A stretch of 64,000 nt of DNA from Veillonella caviae (GCF_003992125.1 NZ_RQUY01000010.1:1-64000), one strand, 5' to 3'; numbered from the stretch's first letter, positions 1-7,994 are shown. Notes: a model not told the origin generated them from the letters alone. Numbers and translations are program-made.

Positions 1-190
1 TGGAATGAGCTACATATGTCTACAAATTTTCCAACTTATTGGGATTAGTCACACACACTTTTTGTCCTATAACCCTTTGTATACGTAGCTATTGTGATTG
101 TATTGTCATGCTTATGATTAGTAAATTAGTGTAATGATGTCATCTATATAATTTATTCGCTACATGCATATATTCGGTGAGCTATATAAA

Positions 191-227
191 ATATTCATAT
201 CACTATGAATATACATACCCATGTATA
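191..227. promoter_or_regulatory. Two abutting palindromes upstream of the DUF4198 gene
   Basis: The first palindrome (191-212) has perfect 9-bp arms, ATATTCATA and TATGAATAT, around TCAC. The second (210-227) has perfect 7-bp arms, TATACAT and ATGTATA, around ACCC, and shares three bases with the first. They lie 70-107 bp before the chosen start codon at 298, where an operator would be expected. No U-tract follows, so they are unlikely to be terminators. The regulator is unknown. The rest of 1-297 is AT-rich and shows no gene. Confidence 0.5.
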
Positions 228-297
228 GGCGACAGCATAAAAGAAGCATATAATAAAGGTAATTTATTATTGATAGATATTCTTAATGGAGGTATGT

Positions 298-1020
298 ATG
301 AATAAGAAGGTATTGTCATCTATGTTTGCTGCTCTCGTTGCAACAGGTTGCGTATGTACACAGACGGACGCTCACGGCGTGTTTTTCGCGAATCGTACCG
401 ATGAAAAGGTACTCGTATTAGGTGAAGGTCCCGTAGACAATGCATATAGTTCTGACATGGTAAAAAGCATTAAAGGCTATGATACGATGGGCATGGAAAT
501 TCCTTTGAAAGTTGTGAAACACGAAAAAAATATCGCTATCGTACCTACTGATAATTTAGGGGTTACTACTACCTATTTTGATTATGGATACTGGACGAAG
601 GACAAAGATGGTAATACAGTACATCAAAAAATTACTGAAGTACCTGGTGCTACAAAAAGTACTCACGCTTTGAAATATGATGTGCATTATTGGAGTAAGG
701 ACGCTAAACCTTTAGTGAATAGCAGTGCTTTCATTCAAATTGTTCCATCCGTCAACCCATTGACATTGAAAAAAGGTGATACCTTTGAAATTCAAGTATT
801 GAAAGACGGTAAACCGTATGCGAATGCGCCGCTTATTCGAGATTTGATTAATGATATGACTGGTGAAAGTATGGCTGATGAAAATGGTAAGGCTACTATC
901 ACTGTAGCATCAGATGGTTTAAATGTAATTGGCGTAGAGGTCGCATTCCCTACAGATATCAAAGGGGAGCAAAACAAATACTTCAGTGCGTTGTCTTTTA
1001 TTATTTATCCTGAGGAATAA
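298..1020 (+). CDS. Secreted DUF4198-like protein
   Basis: 240-aa exported protein. The upstream in-frame ATG at 286 overlaps the Shine-Dalgarno GGAGG (288-292), so ATG 298 is the likely start. A Lys-rich n-region, a hydrophobic stretch and a probable cut after TDA would leave a mature protein beginning HGVFF. A start at His just after the signal peptide is typical of CopC-like and DUF4198 periplasmic metal proteins. The rest is beta-rich, with a C-terminal segment (KKGDTFEIQVLKDGKPYANA) like the Ig-like half of DUF4198. Metal binding is inference. A weak lipobox-like ATGC could instead make it a lipoprotein. Monocistronic: tRNA and terminator follow. Confidence 0.65.
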   Translation: MNKKVLSSMFAALVATGCVCTQTDAHGVFFANRTDEKVLVLGEGPVDNAYSSDMVKSIKGYDTMGMEIPLKVVKHEKNIAIVPTDNLGVTTTYFDYGYWTKDKDGNTVHQKITEVPGATKSTHALKYDVHYWSKDAKPLVNSSAFIQIVPSVNPLTLKKGDTFEIQVLKDGKPYANAPLIRDLINDMTGESMADENGKATITVASDGLNVIGVEVAFPTDIKGEQNKYFSALSFIIYPEE

Positions 1021-1035
1021 TAGTATTTACAAAAC

Positions 1036-1070
1036 TAGCCCCTTTAGCATACGCTATAGGGGTTAATTTT
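1036..1070 (+). terminator. Rho-independent terminator after the DUF4198 gene
   Basis: Stem TAGCCCCTTTAGC (1036-1048), loop ATAC, and right arm GCTATAGGGGTTA (1053-1065) with two mismatches, followed by AATTTT. It lies 15 nt after the stop codon. Confidence 0.8.
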
Positions 1071-1185
1071 ATGATAGCAAAGTACTTGTGTTTATCGGTG
1101 AACAACGAGATGTAAAAGCTTCTTGGTATACTGGTAATTTTGATGAAACTTAGAATATTTAGTTCTATAAATATAAGCTGAAATA

Positions 1186-1194
1186 TGGTATAAT
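1186..1194 (+). promoter_or_regulatory. Extended -10 promoter of tRNA-Arg
   Basis: TGG followed by TATAAT (1189-1194) is an extended -10, 15 nt before the mature tRNA 5' end. There is no good -35. Confidence 0.5.
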
Positions 1195-1209
1195 CAGTAA
1201 CGTATCCAT

Positions 1210-1284
1210 GCGCCTATAGCTCAGGGGATAGAGCGCCGGTCTCCGGAACCGGGTGCGCAGGTTCGAATCCTGCTAGGCGCACCA
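1210..1284 (+). tRNA. tRNA-Arg (anticodon CCG)
   Basis: Full cloverleaf. Acceptor stem GCGCCTA (1210-1216) pairs with TAGGCGC (1274-1280), then discriminator A and an encoded CCA (1282-1284). The anticodon stem CCGGT/ACCGG encloses loop CTCCGGA with anticodon CCG at 1243-1245, which reads CGG. The T arm CAGG-TTCGAAT-CCTG is canonical. Single gene, not in an rRNA operon. Confidence 0.97.
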
Positions 1285-1429
1285 TAATATTAAGAAATCT
1301 TTCTGGATGGAGATCTTTTATTTTTCATTATAAAATTAATGATTTTATTCAACTTATGAGATAAGTGTATATCAGCTATATTGAAAAAATATAATATAAT
1401 GTAACTTAGGTAACATAAAAATGAATGAG

Positions 1430-1462
1430 AATGATGTACAATATAAGTGCATCATTTTTTGT
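1430..1462 (+). terminator. Possible terminator hairpin before the YgbA-like gene
   Basis: AATGATG (1430-1436) pairs with CATCATT (1450-1456) across a loop, followed by TTTTG. It may end tRNA readthrough or sit in the leader of the next gene. Confidence 0.45.
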
Positions 1463-1506
1463 TTGCAAATTAGGAAAAAGGTCATGATTGAATTGTGAGG
1501 TGTAAG

Positions 1507-1839
1507 ATGACAGTAGATGAAAAGCGCAAAATGGAATTAGATACTATGCGCCAAATTATGGGGATTTACTGTCATAACAAACATAATACACAGAGAGGTG
1601 AATTGTGTGATGAATGCCAAGATCTATGGAGCTATGCAAAGTATCGTGTAGAAGTTTGTCCTCATATGGAACATAAGACCTTTTGCAGTGTTTGTAAAAC
1701 GCATTGTTATGGACCTATATATAGAGAGAAAATTCGTGCTATTATGAGATATGGTGGACCACGTATGTTATGGGTAGCGCCTATTAAGGTTCTACGTCAT
1801 ATGTTCTTAGAATGGCAAGATAAGCGTAGTTCAAAATAG
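1507..1839 (+). CDS. YgbA-like nitrous oxide-stimulated promoter family protein
   Basis: 110-aa cytoplasmic protein resembling E. coli YgbA (family name: nitrous oxide-stimulated promoter). The recognisable parts are IYCHNKH near the N-terminus, paired Cys motifs CDEC, CPHME and CSVCKTHCY, then REKIRAIMRYGGPRML. The many Cys and His residues suggest binding of a metal or iron-sulfur centre (inference). In enterobacteria ygbA is induced by nitrosative stress. GTG 1495 is also in frame, but the Shine-Dalgarno GAGGTG (1497-1502) sits correctly only for ATG 1507. The neighbouring nitroreductase would fit a redox or nitrosative response. Biochemical role unknown. Confidence 0.75.
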   Translation: MTVDEKRKMELDTMRQIMGIYCHNKHNTQRGELCDECQDLWSYAKYRVEVCPHMEHKTFCSVCKTHCYGPIYREKIRAIMRYGGPRMLWVAPIKVLRHMFLEWQDKRSSK

Positions 1840-1916
1840 GGTAGTTATAGCACACTGCGGATTATCGGATGTGGTAAGCTACACCGTATAGATAATATAT
1901 AAAAAAGGAGATATAC

Positions 1917-2624
1917 ATGAGTAAGTACACTATTGAAACAAAACATACTAGCGTCGCTAATTTAGAGCGTCAAGATTTATTGAATGCTATGATGTATCGT
2001 CATGCATGTAAGAAATTTGATTCCACTAAGATTATTGGTGAAGATGATTGGAATGCGATTTTAGACGCGGCTCGCTTGGCACCTACATCTCTTGGATTTG
2101 AACCATTTAAACTATTGGTCATTCAAAACAAAGAGATTCGAGAACAAATGAAACCCTTGGGCTGGGGAATCCAAGCAGGTCTTGAAGCCAGTCATTTTGT
2201 AGTCATCTTAGCAAGACGTAAGCAAGAACTAGAAATTGATTCTGACTATATCACACACATTCAAAATGAAGTAAAAGAATTACCTGAAGATGTGCAGAAT
2301 TTGTACAAAGATTTCTACGCTCGTTTTACAACAGAAGATTATAAAACGTTTGAATCAGAACGAGCTGCTTTCGATTGGGCTTCTAAACAGGCGTATATCG
2401 TTTTAGCGAATATGCTCATTATGGCGGCATATGAAGGCATCGATTCTGTACCATTAGAAGGATTCCATCAAGATAATATGACTCATCTCTTAGGCGATGA
2501 ATTAGGTTTATTCGATACGAAACAATTTGGCATCGCTGTAATGGCTGCTTTTGGATATAGAGGAGAAGAACCGCGCCGACCTAAAACACGACGTACTATG
2601 GATGAAATTGTTATCGTAAAATAA
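1917..2624 (+). CDS. NfsB-type NAD(P)H-dependent nitroreductase
   Basis: 235-aa FMN-dependent oxidoreductase of the nitroreductase superfamily. The N-terminal MMYRHACKKFDSTKII and DDWNAILDAARLAPTSLGFEP match the FMN-binding start of the family (R-x3-K-F and APTS). The C-terminal region has GFGIAV-like AAFGYRGEEPRRPKTRR, also family-typical. Such enzymes reduce quinones, nitro compounds or enals with NAD(P)H; the substrate cannot be told here. Strong Shine-Dalgarno AAGGAGATATAC lies just before ATG 1917. A terminator follows at 2642. It may share a promoter with the YgbA-like gene 77 bp upstream. Confidence 0.85.
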   Translation: MSKYTIETKHTSVANLERQDLLNAMMYRHACKKFDSTKIIGEDDWNAILDAARLAPTSLGFEPFKLLVIQNKEIREQMKPLGWGIQAGLEASHFVVILARRKQELEIDSDYITHIQNEVKELPEDVQNLYKDFYARFTTEDYKTFESERAAFDWASKQAYIVLANMLIMAAYEGIDSVPLEGFHQDNMTHLLGDELGLFDTKQFGIAVMAAFGYRGEEPRRPKTRRTMDEIVIVK

Positions 2625-2641
2625 TATATATTATAAACGAG

Positions 2642-2675
2642 AACATGCTGTTTCTTAATGAGGGAGCATGTTTTT
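2642..2675 (+). terminator. Terminator after the nitroreductase gene
   Basis: Stem AACATGCT (2642-2649) with AGCATGTT (2665-2672), then TTT. It lies 17 nt after the stop codon. Confidence 0.75.
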
Positions 2676-2725
2676 GCATTGTAGGACTGTAACTAGATAT
2701 TGTGTACATAATATGTGGGTTAGTT

Positions 2726-2777
2726 AATATAAAAATATCTCCCCACTACAACAGTAGCAAGGAGATATTTTTATATT
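2726..2777 (-). terminator. Terminator of the glutaredoxin-like gene (long perfect stem)
   Basis: Perfect 17-bp inverted repeat: AATATAAAAATATCTCC (2726-2742) and its complement (2761-2777), with an 18-nt loop. It overlaps the stop codon of the - strand gene. Both sides have A/T tracts, so it can act in both directions. Confidence 0.8.
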
Positions 2778-3054
2778 ATGCAATAGCTTTATCAAATACA
2801 GCTTTGATTAATGCTTTTGTTTGGTCATAGCTTTCACCAGGTTGAGCTTCATATTGTTTATCAAGGTCAAACCAAAGATTTGGATAGTATTCGTATGGAT
2901 GTGTTTTAAATAATTCGTGTGCATCTTGATCTTCTACCCATTTAATGTGGATATCAGCGTAGGCTGGATTTTCAGCCACTAATTCGTCAATAGCGCGAAA
3001 AGCGTTCATGCAATAAGGGCAGCCGTTCAAGTGGAAACCTAAGATTTCTTTCAT
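2776..3054 (-). CDS. Glutaredoxin/thioredoxin-like protein
   Basis: 92-aa single-domain thioredoxin-fold protein with the glutaredoxin-type active site CPYC at residues 12-15, right after the first beta strand (KEILGFHLNG). Length and motif fit a small glutaredoxin or NrdH-like redoxin. The usual cis-Pro seems to be in HPYEYYPNLWF (around residue 58). It probably catalyses thiol-disulfide exchange in the cytoplasm; the reductant is unknown. It is one of only two - strand genes here and is divergent from ilvB. Shine-Dalgarno GAAAGGAC precedes the ATG. Confidence 0.8.
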   Translation of the reverse strand: MKEILGFHLNGCPYCMNAFRAIDELVAENPAYADIHIKWVEDQDAHELFKTHPYEYYPNLWFDLDKQYEAQPGESYDQTKALIKAVFDKAIA

Positions 3055-3158
3055 GAGAATCAGTCCTTTCAGAAAATATGTATAATTTATATAGATTAAA
3101 AGCTATAAGACATACTCACAAATTGCAAGATATGTTATAGTATTGAGTATATCACAGT

Positions 3159-3189
3159 TTGTAACAACATTCAATTTTTTAGATATAAT
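3159..3189 (+). promoter_or_regulatory. Candidate ilvBN promoter
   Basis: -10 TATAAT (3184-3189) with a -35 TTGTAA (3159-3164) at a slightly long 19-bp spacing. About 50 nt before ilvB. No T-box or leader peptide was recognised. Confidence 0.4.
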
Positions 3190-3238
3190 GGTTAATATGA
3201 ATGAGAATGCACATGAATTTGCATGAATAGGAGGTCCT

Positions 3239-4966
3239 ATGATTTCTGGTGCTGCCTATGTGGTGAAAGCTTTGCAAGAGGAACAAGTTGAGTTTTTGTT
3301 CAACTATCCTGGTGCAGCTACCATCGATATAATGGATGAATTATATAAACAAGATCAAGTGAAGGTTATTTTGCCACGCCATGAACAGGCTTTGGCACAT
3401 GCTGCCGATGGGTATGCGCGTAGCACTGGTCGAGTAGGTGTTTGTATGGTTACGTCTGGTCCTGGTGCTACAAATCTTGTTACGGGGATTGCTACGGCCT
3501 ATTCTGATAGTGTTCCTATGGTTTGTATTACAGGGCAAGTCGACTTGTCTTTAATGGGGAATGATGCGTTCCAAGAGGTTGACACTGTTGGCATTGTTCG
3601 CAATGTATGTAAATATGCTGTTACAGTACGTGACAGAAAGGATTTAGGACGTATTCTGAAAGAAGCATTTTATATTGCTCGCACTGGTCGTCCAGGCCCT
3701 GTGGTAGTAGATATTCCTAAAAATATTCAAAAAGCTATGGGATCTGATGTATACCCTACAGAGGTTAATATTCGTGGATATAAACCAAATGAAACGGTAC
3801 ATATTGGGCAAATCAAAAAGGCATGCTCTATTATATCCAAGGCGAAACGCCCATTATTTTTGTTGGGTGGGGGCATTAGTATTAGTGGTGCTAACGATGT
3901 GATGACAGAGTTAGTGGATAAAACGGGTATTCCTGTAGTAACTACTTTAATGGGGAAAGGGGCTATTAGCTCTCGCCATCCTCTTTATTTAGGTAATGTA
4001 GGTATCCATGGTGGTTATGCACCGAATGTGGCTCTCACCGATTGTGATGTGATGATTTCCATCGGAACTCGTTTTAATGACCGCATTACAGGTAAATTAA
4101 GCACTTTTGCACAAAACTGTAAAATCGTGCACATCGATGTTGATGCGGCGTCTATTTCTAAAAATATTAAGGTCGATATTCCTATCGTAGCCGATGCTAA
4201 ATTGGCTATTGAAAAATTATTGGAATATATGGAACCTCATGATTTAGGTGACTGGTCTACACAATTACAACAATTAAAAAAGGAGCAGCCTGTAACGCAG
4301 TCCGATATTGAGGGGCTTACACCAGAGCGCGTGATTCAATATATTAATAATCACTATGATCGTCCTATTGTGGCTACCGATGTAGGGCAAAATCAATTGT
4401 GGACGACCCAATTTCTCGAAATTGATGGAAACCATCAATTATTGACTTCTGGTGGTCTTGGCACTATGGGATACGGTTTCCCTGCGGCACTAGGGGCACA
4501 AATGGGGAATCCTGAGGCGCGTGTATTTGCCATCTGTGGCGATGGTGGTGTACAAATGAATATTCAGGAATTTGCTACCGCTATGCACTACCATTTGCCG
4601 ATGACTCTCATCATTTTGAACAATGGTTATTTAGGCAATGTCCGTCAATGGCAGCAATTGTTCTATGATAAACGCTATGCGTGCACGAATTTGTTGATGG
4701 ATGAAAGCGCTATCGTTACTAGAGAGTCTATCGATAATGGTGAATTTGAATATGTGCCAAACTTTGTGCAATTAGCACAAGCTTACGGAGCCCAAGGTAT
4801 TCGTATTACGAAGGTAGAAGAATTAGAGGATGCTTTCACAAAAGCGGACAATTTTAAACAAGGTCCAACATTAATTGAATGTATTATTCCTACAGAGATT
4901 AATGTAATGCCCATGGTGCCGGCTGGTAAATCACTAAGCGATATGATGTTGAAAGATAAGAAATGA
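3239..4966 (+). CDS. ilvB: Acetolactate synthase large (catalytic) subunit
   Basis: 575-aa ThDP-dependent enzyme. It condenses two pyruvates to acetolactate, or pyruvate with 2-oxobutyrate, in valine/leucine/isoleucine synthesis. The catalytic Glu of ThDP activation is E49 in PRHEQ. Then come SGPGATNLVTG, the central FAD/DHAP-like domain, and the ThDP/Mg motif CGDGGVQMN...NNGYLGNVRQWQ (about residues 432-462). Length is normal for the family. Shine-Dalgarno AGGAGGTCCT precedes ATG 3239. The regulatory subunit starts 9 nt after the stop, so the two form an operon. Confidence 0.95.
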   Translation: MISGAAYVVKALQEEQVEFLFNYPGAATIDIMDELYKQDQVKVILPRHEQALAHAADGYARSTGRVGVCMVTSGPGATNLVTGIATAYSDSVPMVCITGQVDLSLMGNDAFQEVDTVGIVRNVCKYAVTVRDRKDLGRILKEAFYIARTGRPGPVVVDIPKNIQKAMGSDVYPTEVNIRGYKPNETVHIGQIKKACSIISKAKRPLFLLGGGISISGANDVMTELVDKTGIPVVTTLMGKGAISSRHPLYLGNVGIHGGYAPNVALTDCDVMISIGTRFNDRITGKLSTFAQNCKIVHIDVDAASISKNIKVDIPIVADAKLAIEKLLEYMEPHDLGDWSTQLQQLKKEQPVTQSDIEGLTPERVIQYINNHYDRPIVATDVGQNQLWTTQFLEIDGNHQLLTSGGLGTMGYGFPAALGAQMGNPEARVFAICGDGGVQMNIQEFATAMHYHLPMTLIILNNGYLGNVRQWQQLFYDKRYACTNLLMDESAIVTRESIDNGEFEYVPNFVQLAQAYGAQGIRITKVEELEDAFTKADNFKQGPTLIECIIPTEINVMPMVPAGKSLSDMMLKDKK

Positions 4967-4975
4967 GGAGGCTCT

Positions 4976-5485
4976 ATGTTACATTTAGAAAAGCGTTGCA
5001 TTTCGGCATATGTAGAAAATCAAATCGGTGTGCTTGCTAAAATTTCGGGCCTCTTTGCGGGAAAAAATTACAATCTTGATACATTGACTGTTGGGGAGAC
5101 GGAAGACCCAACTATGTCTCGTATGACCATCGAGCTGACTTGTGATGATTTGACGCATGAACAAATCATTAAACAATTGAACCGTAGCGTAGAGGTTATT
5201 AAGGTTATCGATTTTACAAATATGGCTATTACGAAAAAAGAATTGCTCTTTATTAAGGTGAATAGCTGCAAAGAATCAGATAAACAAGAGATTTTCCGCA
5301 TTGCTGAAACCTTTGATTTAGACATTATAGATTACAATCGTAAATCAGTTCTCGTTCAATGTGTGAAAACGGTGTCTAAAAATAATGATATGATTGCTTT
5401 GTTTAATGATTTATTCGTTAATCGTATCGAAGTAGTACGCGGTGGCAGCGTAGCTATTGAGGCGTTGTCAACGCCGGATCGATAG
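4976..5485 (+). CDS. ilvN: Acetolactate synthase small (regulatory) subunit
   Basis: 169-aa partner of IlvB. The N-terminal ACT domain (CISAYVENQIGVLAKISGLFAGKNYNLDTLTVG) is the valine feedback site, followed by the second ferredoxin-like domain (IDYNRKSVLVQC...FVNRIEVVRGGSVAIE). Its length matches the IlvH/IlvN family (about 160-175 aa). GAGGAGG precedes ATG 4976, and the gene follows ilvB with a 9-nt gap. Also called ilvH in some genomes. Confidence 0.95.
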   Translation: MLHLEKRCISAYVENQIGVLAKISGLFAGKNYNLDTLTVGETEDPTMSRMTIELTCDDLTHEQIIKQLNRSVEVIKVIDFTNMAITKKELLFIKVNSCKESDKQEIFRIAETFDLDIIDYNRKSVLVQCVKTVSKNNDMIALFNDLFVNRIEVVRGGSVAIEALSTPDR

Positions 5486-5563
5486 GTATTGAAAAATAGC
5501 TACAAGGATTGACTATGAATCACTTATGAGTAGAATAAATTAATAAGTATCCTTGGTGTATGT

Positions 5564-5569
5564 TATAAT
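5564..5569 (+). promoter_or_regulatory. -10 element of the carbonic anhydrase gene
   Basis: TATAAT at 5564-5569, no convincing -35. If used, transcription begins near 5576 and the hairpin at 5590-5618 lies within the leader. Confidence 0.4.
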
Positions 5570-5589
5570 AAGGATGAGCACAAAGCATA

Positions 5590-5618
5590 AAAGGTCTTGG
5601 CTATGCCAGGGCCTTTTT
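5590..5618 (+). terminator. Terminator-like hairpin before the carbonic anhydrase
   Basis: AAAGGTCTTGGC and GCCAGGGCCTTTTT around loop TAT, with G-U pairs and a T-run. It ends only 7 nt before the Shine-Dalgarno AGGAGG. It could be the ilvBN terminator or an attenuator of the next gene. Confidence 0.65.
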
Positions 5619-5634
5619 ATATATAGGAGGTATT

Positions 5635-6231
5635 ATGAGTTTATTAGCAGATATTTTAAAGCATAATAAGGAATATGTAGAGGATCAAAATACAGGTTAT
5701 GTAGAGACAGATACGAAATGCAGTAAAATGCCTAGTCGTGAAATGGCTATCGTTACCTGCATGGATACGCGTCTTGTCAATTTTTTAGAAGACTCCATGG
5801 ATATTGGGCGTGGTGAAGCAAAAATTGTTAAAACTGCGGGAAATTGTATTACAGGGCCCTTTGATGGTGTAGTGCGCAGCCTTCTCGTATGTATTTATGA
5901 ATTAGGGGTCAATGAAATTTTTATTATCGGTCATTACGAATGTGGCATGGCCAAAACGACCGCAAAGGATTTAACGGAAAAAATGTTGGCTCGTGGCATT
6001 GCGCCAGAAGCGATTCACATGGTAAAACGTGAGATGGAACATTGGGCAGATGGGTTTACGCATCCTGCAGAAAATGTAGAGGAAACTGTTGATGAACTAC
6101 GTATCAATCCTCTTATTCCCAAAGATGTACCTATTCATGGTCTTATTTTTCATCCTCGTACAGGAGAAATTGAGGTTATTGTGAATGGCTATAATCAAAT
6201 GAAACAATATTACGATACATCCATAGATTAA
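5635..6231 (+). CDS. Beta-class carbonic anhydrase
   Basis: 198-aa zinc enzyme interconverting CO2 and bicarbonate. Zinc ligands and catalytic dyad are visible: C42-x-D44-x-R46 in TCMDTRL, then H100-x2-C103 in IIGHYECGM, the beta-class spacing. KTAGNCI (66-72) is also typical. No signal peptide, so cytoplasmic. It could supply bicarbonate to carboxylases (inference). Own -10 and own terminator; independent of ilvBN. Confidence 0.9.
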   Translation: MSLLADILKHNKEYVEDQNTGYVETDTKCSKMPSREMAIVTCMDTRLVNFLEDSMDIGRGEAKIVKTAGNCITGPFDGVVRSLLVCIYELGVNEIFIIGHYECGMAKTTAKDLTEKMLARGIAPEAIHMVKREMEHWADGFTHPAENVEETVDELRINPLIPKDVPIHGLIFHPRTGEIEVIVNGYNQMKQYYDTSID

Positions 6232-6255
6232 AAGGAGGCGAGAGCCTCCTTTTCT
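6230..6255 (+). terminator. Terminator after the carbonic anhydrase
   Basis: Perfect stem AAAGGAGGC (6231-6239) / GCCTCCTTT with loop GAGA, then T. It overlaps the stop codon. Confidence 0.85.
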
Positions 6256-6409
6256 ATATATAAAATATATAGATAGCTATAAGTTTTAAGTATTCTCTAT
6301 TATATAATACATATTGACTTAAAGCTAAGTTTAAGTTGTAGCATTGATGTCATTAAAGTAAAAAGTTTTCCCCTATAAAAGCGGGGTCTATATAGAGAGA
6401 AAGGTTTAT

Positions 6410-7732
6410 ATGAATAAAAAGAACGTTTTTGGTGCCTTCCTAGGATTAGTCTTCATTGGCGCTATTACTGTAGGGGTGATGCAATATGGTATTATTCTCA
6501 ACGGCGTTAATCGGTTTATTTCTGTTGTGCAAGGGGCAGAAGTAAAGCCTTTATTATCATCAGAATCGCGTTATATTCGCCAAATAGTGGGCAAAGATAA
6601 TGCGACGAGCCGTACTATTATGTGGCAATCTGATAACAGTGAACAGAGTGCTATGGTCGAATATCGCCTTGTTGGTAGTGATGCTTTGCTATCGGCACCA
6701 GCTACGAATGTAAGCTTTACAGACGATGGTTCTACTACGTATATTCACGAAGCAACCTTGGTAGACTTAACACCAGACACGAAGTATGAATATCGTGTAG
6801 GTTATGATAGCGACCGTCGTAGTGATTGGAAACCATTACAAACGGCTAGCGAAAAGGGGAGTTATGAAGTATTGATTTATCCTGACTCCCAATCGGCTGA
6901 TTATTCTGGGTGGGAACAAATCGTAAAAGATTCTGCTGCCCGTCATCCTAATGCAGTCATGTATTTGAGTATGGGGGACCTAGTAGACAATGGGGAAGAA
7001 GCATCGCAATGGCACACATGGCTTAGTTCTGTGGAACCGTTGAGTTCTCGTATTCCATTGGCACCGATGATGGGGAATCATGAAATGTATGCATTAAATT
7101 GGAAAATGCGTGAACCAAAAGCCTATTTAGCCTATTTTGATGTACCAGATAATGGCAGTGAAAATTTTGACCGTCGCTATTATTCCTATGATTATGGTGA
7201 TGTGCATTACGTAGTATTGGATACACAATTCTTTGAAGCGAACCATGCCGATAATAGCGATACACATCACCCTGATCTTTACGATGTACAAATTCAATGG
7301 TTGCTTAATGATTTGTCAAAAAATACGAAGAAATGGACCGTTGTGCTAATGCATCGTGACCCATTCCAATATGCCATTAATGGACGCACCGATCGTGAAT
7401 CTGGATTCAGCGAAGAAGGTACCATATTCATGCCAATCTTTGATGAGTATAATGTGGATCTCGTATTGTCTGCCCATTTACATACTTATCGTGACCGTGG
7501 TCATATTCGTAATTTTGAACGAGATGCGACAGGACCATTATATATCATTACTGGTATTGCAGGAGATGTGCGCTATCCTAATTTATGGCAACAACATCCA
7601 TTAGATGTATATGTAGCTCCGCAACCGGAAACGAATAATTACATGACTCTTGATGTGAGTCCAAATCAGTTAATTGTGAAATCTTATTTGCCAGATGGTA
7701 CTGTATTAGAAGAGGTAAGTATTGATAAATAA
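6410..7732 (+). CDS. Exported purple-acid-phosphatase-like metallophosphoesterase
   Basis: 440-aa protein with an N-terminal membrane segment (about residues 7-29) that is a signal peptide or anchor. An Ig/FN3-like purple acid phosphatase N-domain follows (about 50-145: RTIMWQSD, ATLVDLTPDTKYEYRVG). The calcineurin-like metal centre shows D159 (PDSQ), GD (189-190) in MGDLVDN, GNHE (222-225), H315 in LMHRDP, and H356/H358 in SAHLHTY. It probably hydrolyses phosphate esters in the periplasm; the substrate is unknown. A short CCCC/GGGG hairpin lies in its leader (about 6371-6387). Confidence 0.85.
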   Translation: MNKKNVFGAFLGLVFIGAITVGVMQYGIILNGVNRFISVVQGAEVKPLLSSESRYIRQIVGKDNATSRTIMWQSDNSEQSAMVEYRLVGSDALLSAPATNVSFTDDGSTTYIHEATLVDLTPDTKYEYRVGYDSDRRSDWKPLQTASEKGSYEVLIYPDSQSADYSGWEQIVKDSAARHPNAVMYLSMGDLVDNGEEASQWHTWLSSVEPLSSRIPLAPMMGNHEMYALNWKMREPKAYLAYFDVPDNGSENFDRRYYSYDYGDVHYVVLDTQFFEANHADNSDTHHPDLYDVQIQWLLNDLSKNTKKWTVVLMHRDPFQYAINGRTDRESGFSEEGTIFMPIFDEYNVDLVLSAHLHTYRDRGHIRNFERDATGPLYIITGIAGDVRYPNLWQQHPLDVYVAPQPETNNYMTLDVSPNQLIVKSYLPDGTVLEEVSIDK

Positions 7733-7771
7733 CATAGCTATTCTGCCAATCGTCATAAACATGGTGGGTAG

Positions 7772-7791
7772 TTTGTATACTATAATACAAA
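7772..7791. repeat. Short inverted repeat downstream of the metallophosphoesterase
   Basis: TTTGTAT (7772-7778) and ATACAAA (7785-7791) flank ACTATA. A TATAAT lies inside it. It could be a weak promoter or an operator; function unknown. Confidence 0.35.
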
Positions 7792-7846
7792 AATACTATT
7801 ATTAAATCGATATAAGTATAAATGAAATTTCTTTGTGAATAAATAT

Positions 7847-7887
7847 AGACCTATTATTGTAAGTTTTTTACATTAATAGGTCTTTTT
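7847..7887 (+). terminator. Terminator hairpin between metallophosphoesterase and amidohydrolase
   Basis: Perfect 10-bp stem AGACCTATTA (7847-7856) / TAATAGGTCT (7874-7883), followed by TTTT. It lies 115 nt after the stop codon and just before the next promoter. Confidence 0.75.
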
Positions 7888-7901
7888 CTTGAAATAAATA
7901 C

Positions 7902-7930
7902 TTGATTAATATATGGGGAGGTATTATAAT
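7902..7930 (+). promoter_or_regulatory. Sigma-70 promoter of the amidohydrolase/arginine region
   Basis: -35 TTGATT (7902-7907), a 17-bp spacer and -10 TATAAT (7925-7930). The predicted start is near 7937, 11 nt before a perfect palindrome. Confidence 0.7.
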
Positions 7931-7947
7931 ACAAATATGATTTATAT

Positions 7948-7967
7948 TTATACATAATAATGTATAA
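7948..7967. promoter_or_regulatory. Palindromic operator candidate
   Basis: Perfect 8-bp arms TTATACAT and ATGTATAA around AATA, just downstream of the predicted transcription start. The inner 7-bp arms and the 4-bp spacing are the same as in the element at 210-227. The arms do not resemble the classical ARG box (TGAAT/ATTCA). Confidence 0.55.
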
Positions 7968-7994
7968 AAGAGTAGTACGAAAAGGAGATGCGCT

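Noticed and set aside
3055-3238. T-box or leader peptide attenuator before ilvB
   Set aside because: No GGTGGNACCGCG-type antiterminator motif, no specifier-like stem and no run of Leu/Val/Ile codons were seen.
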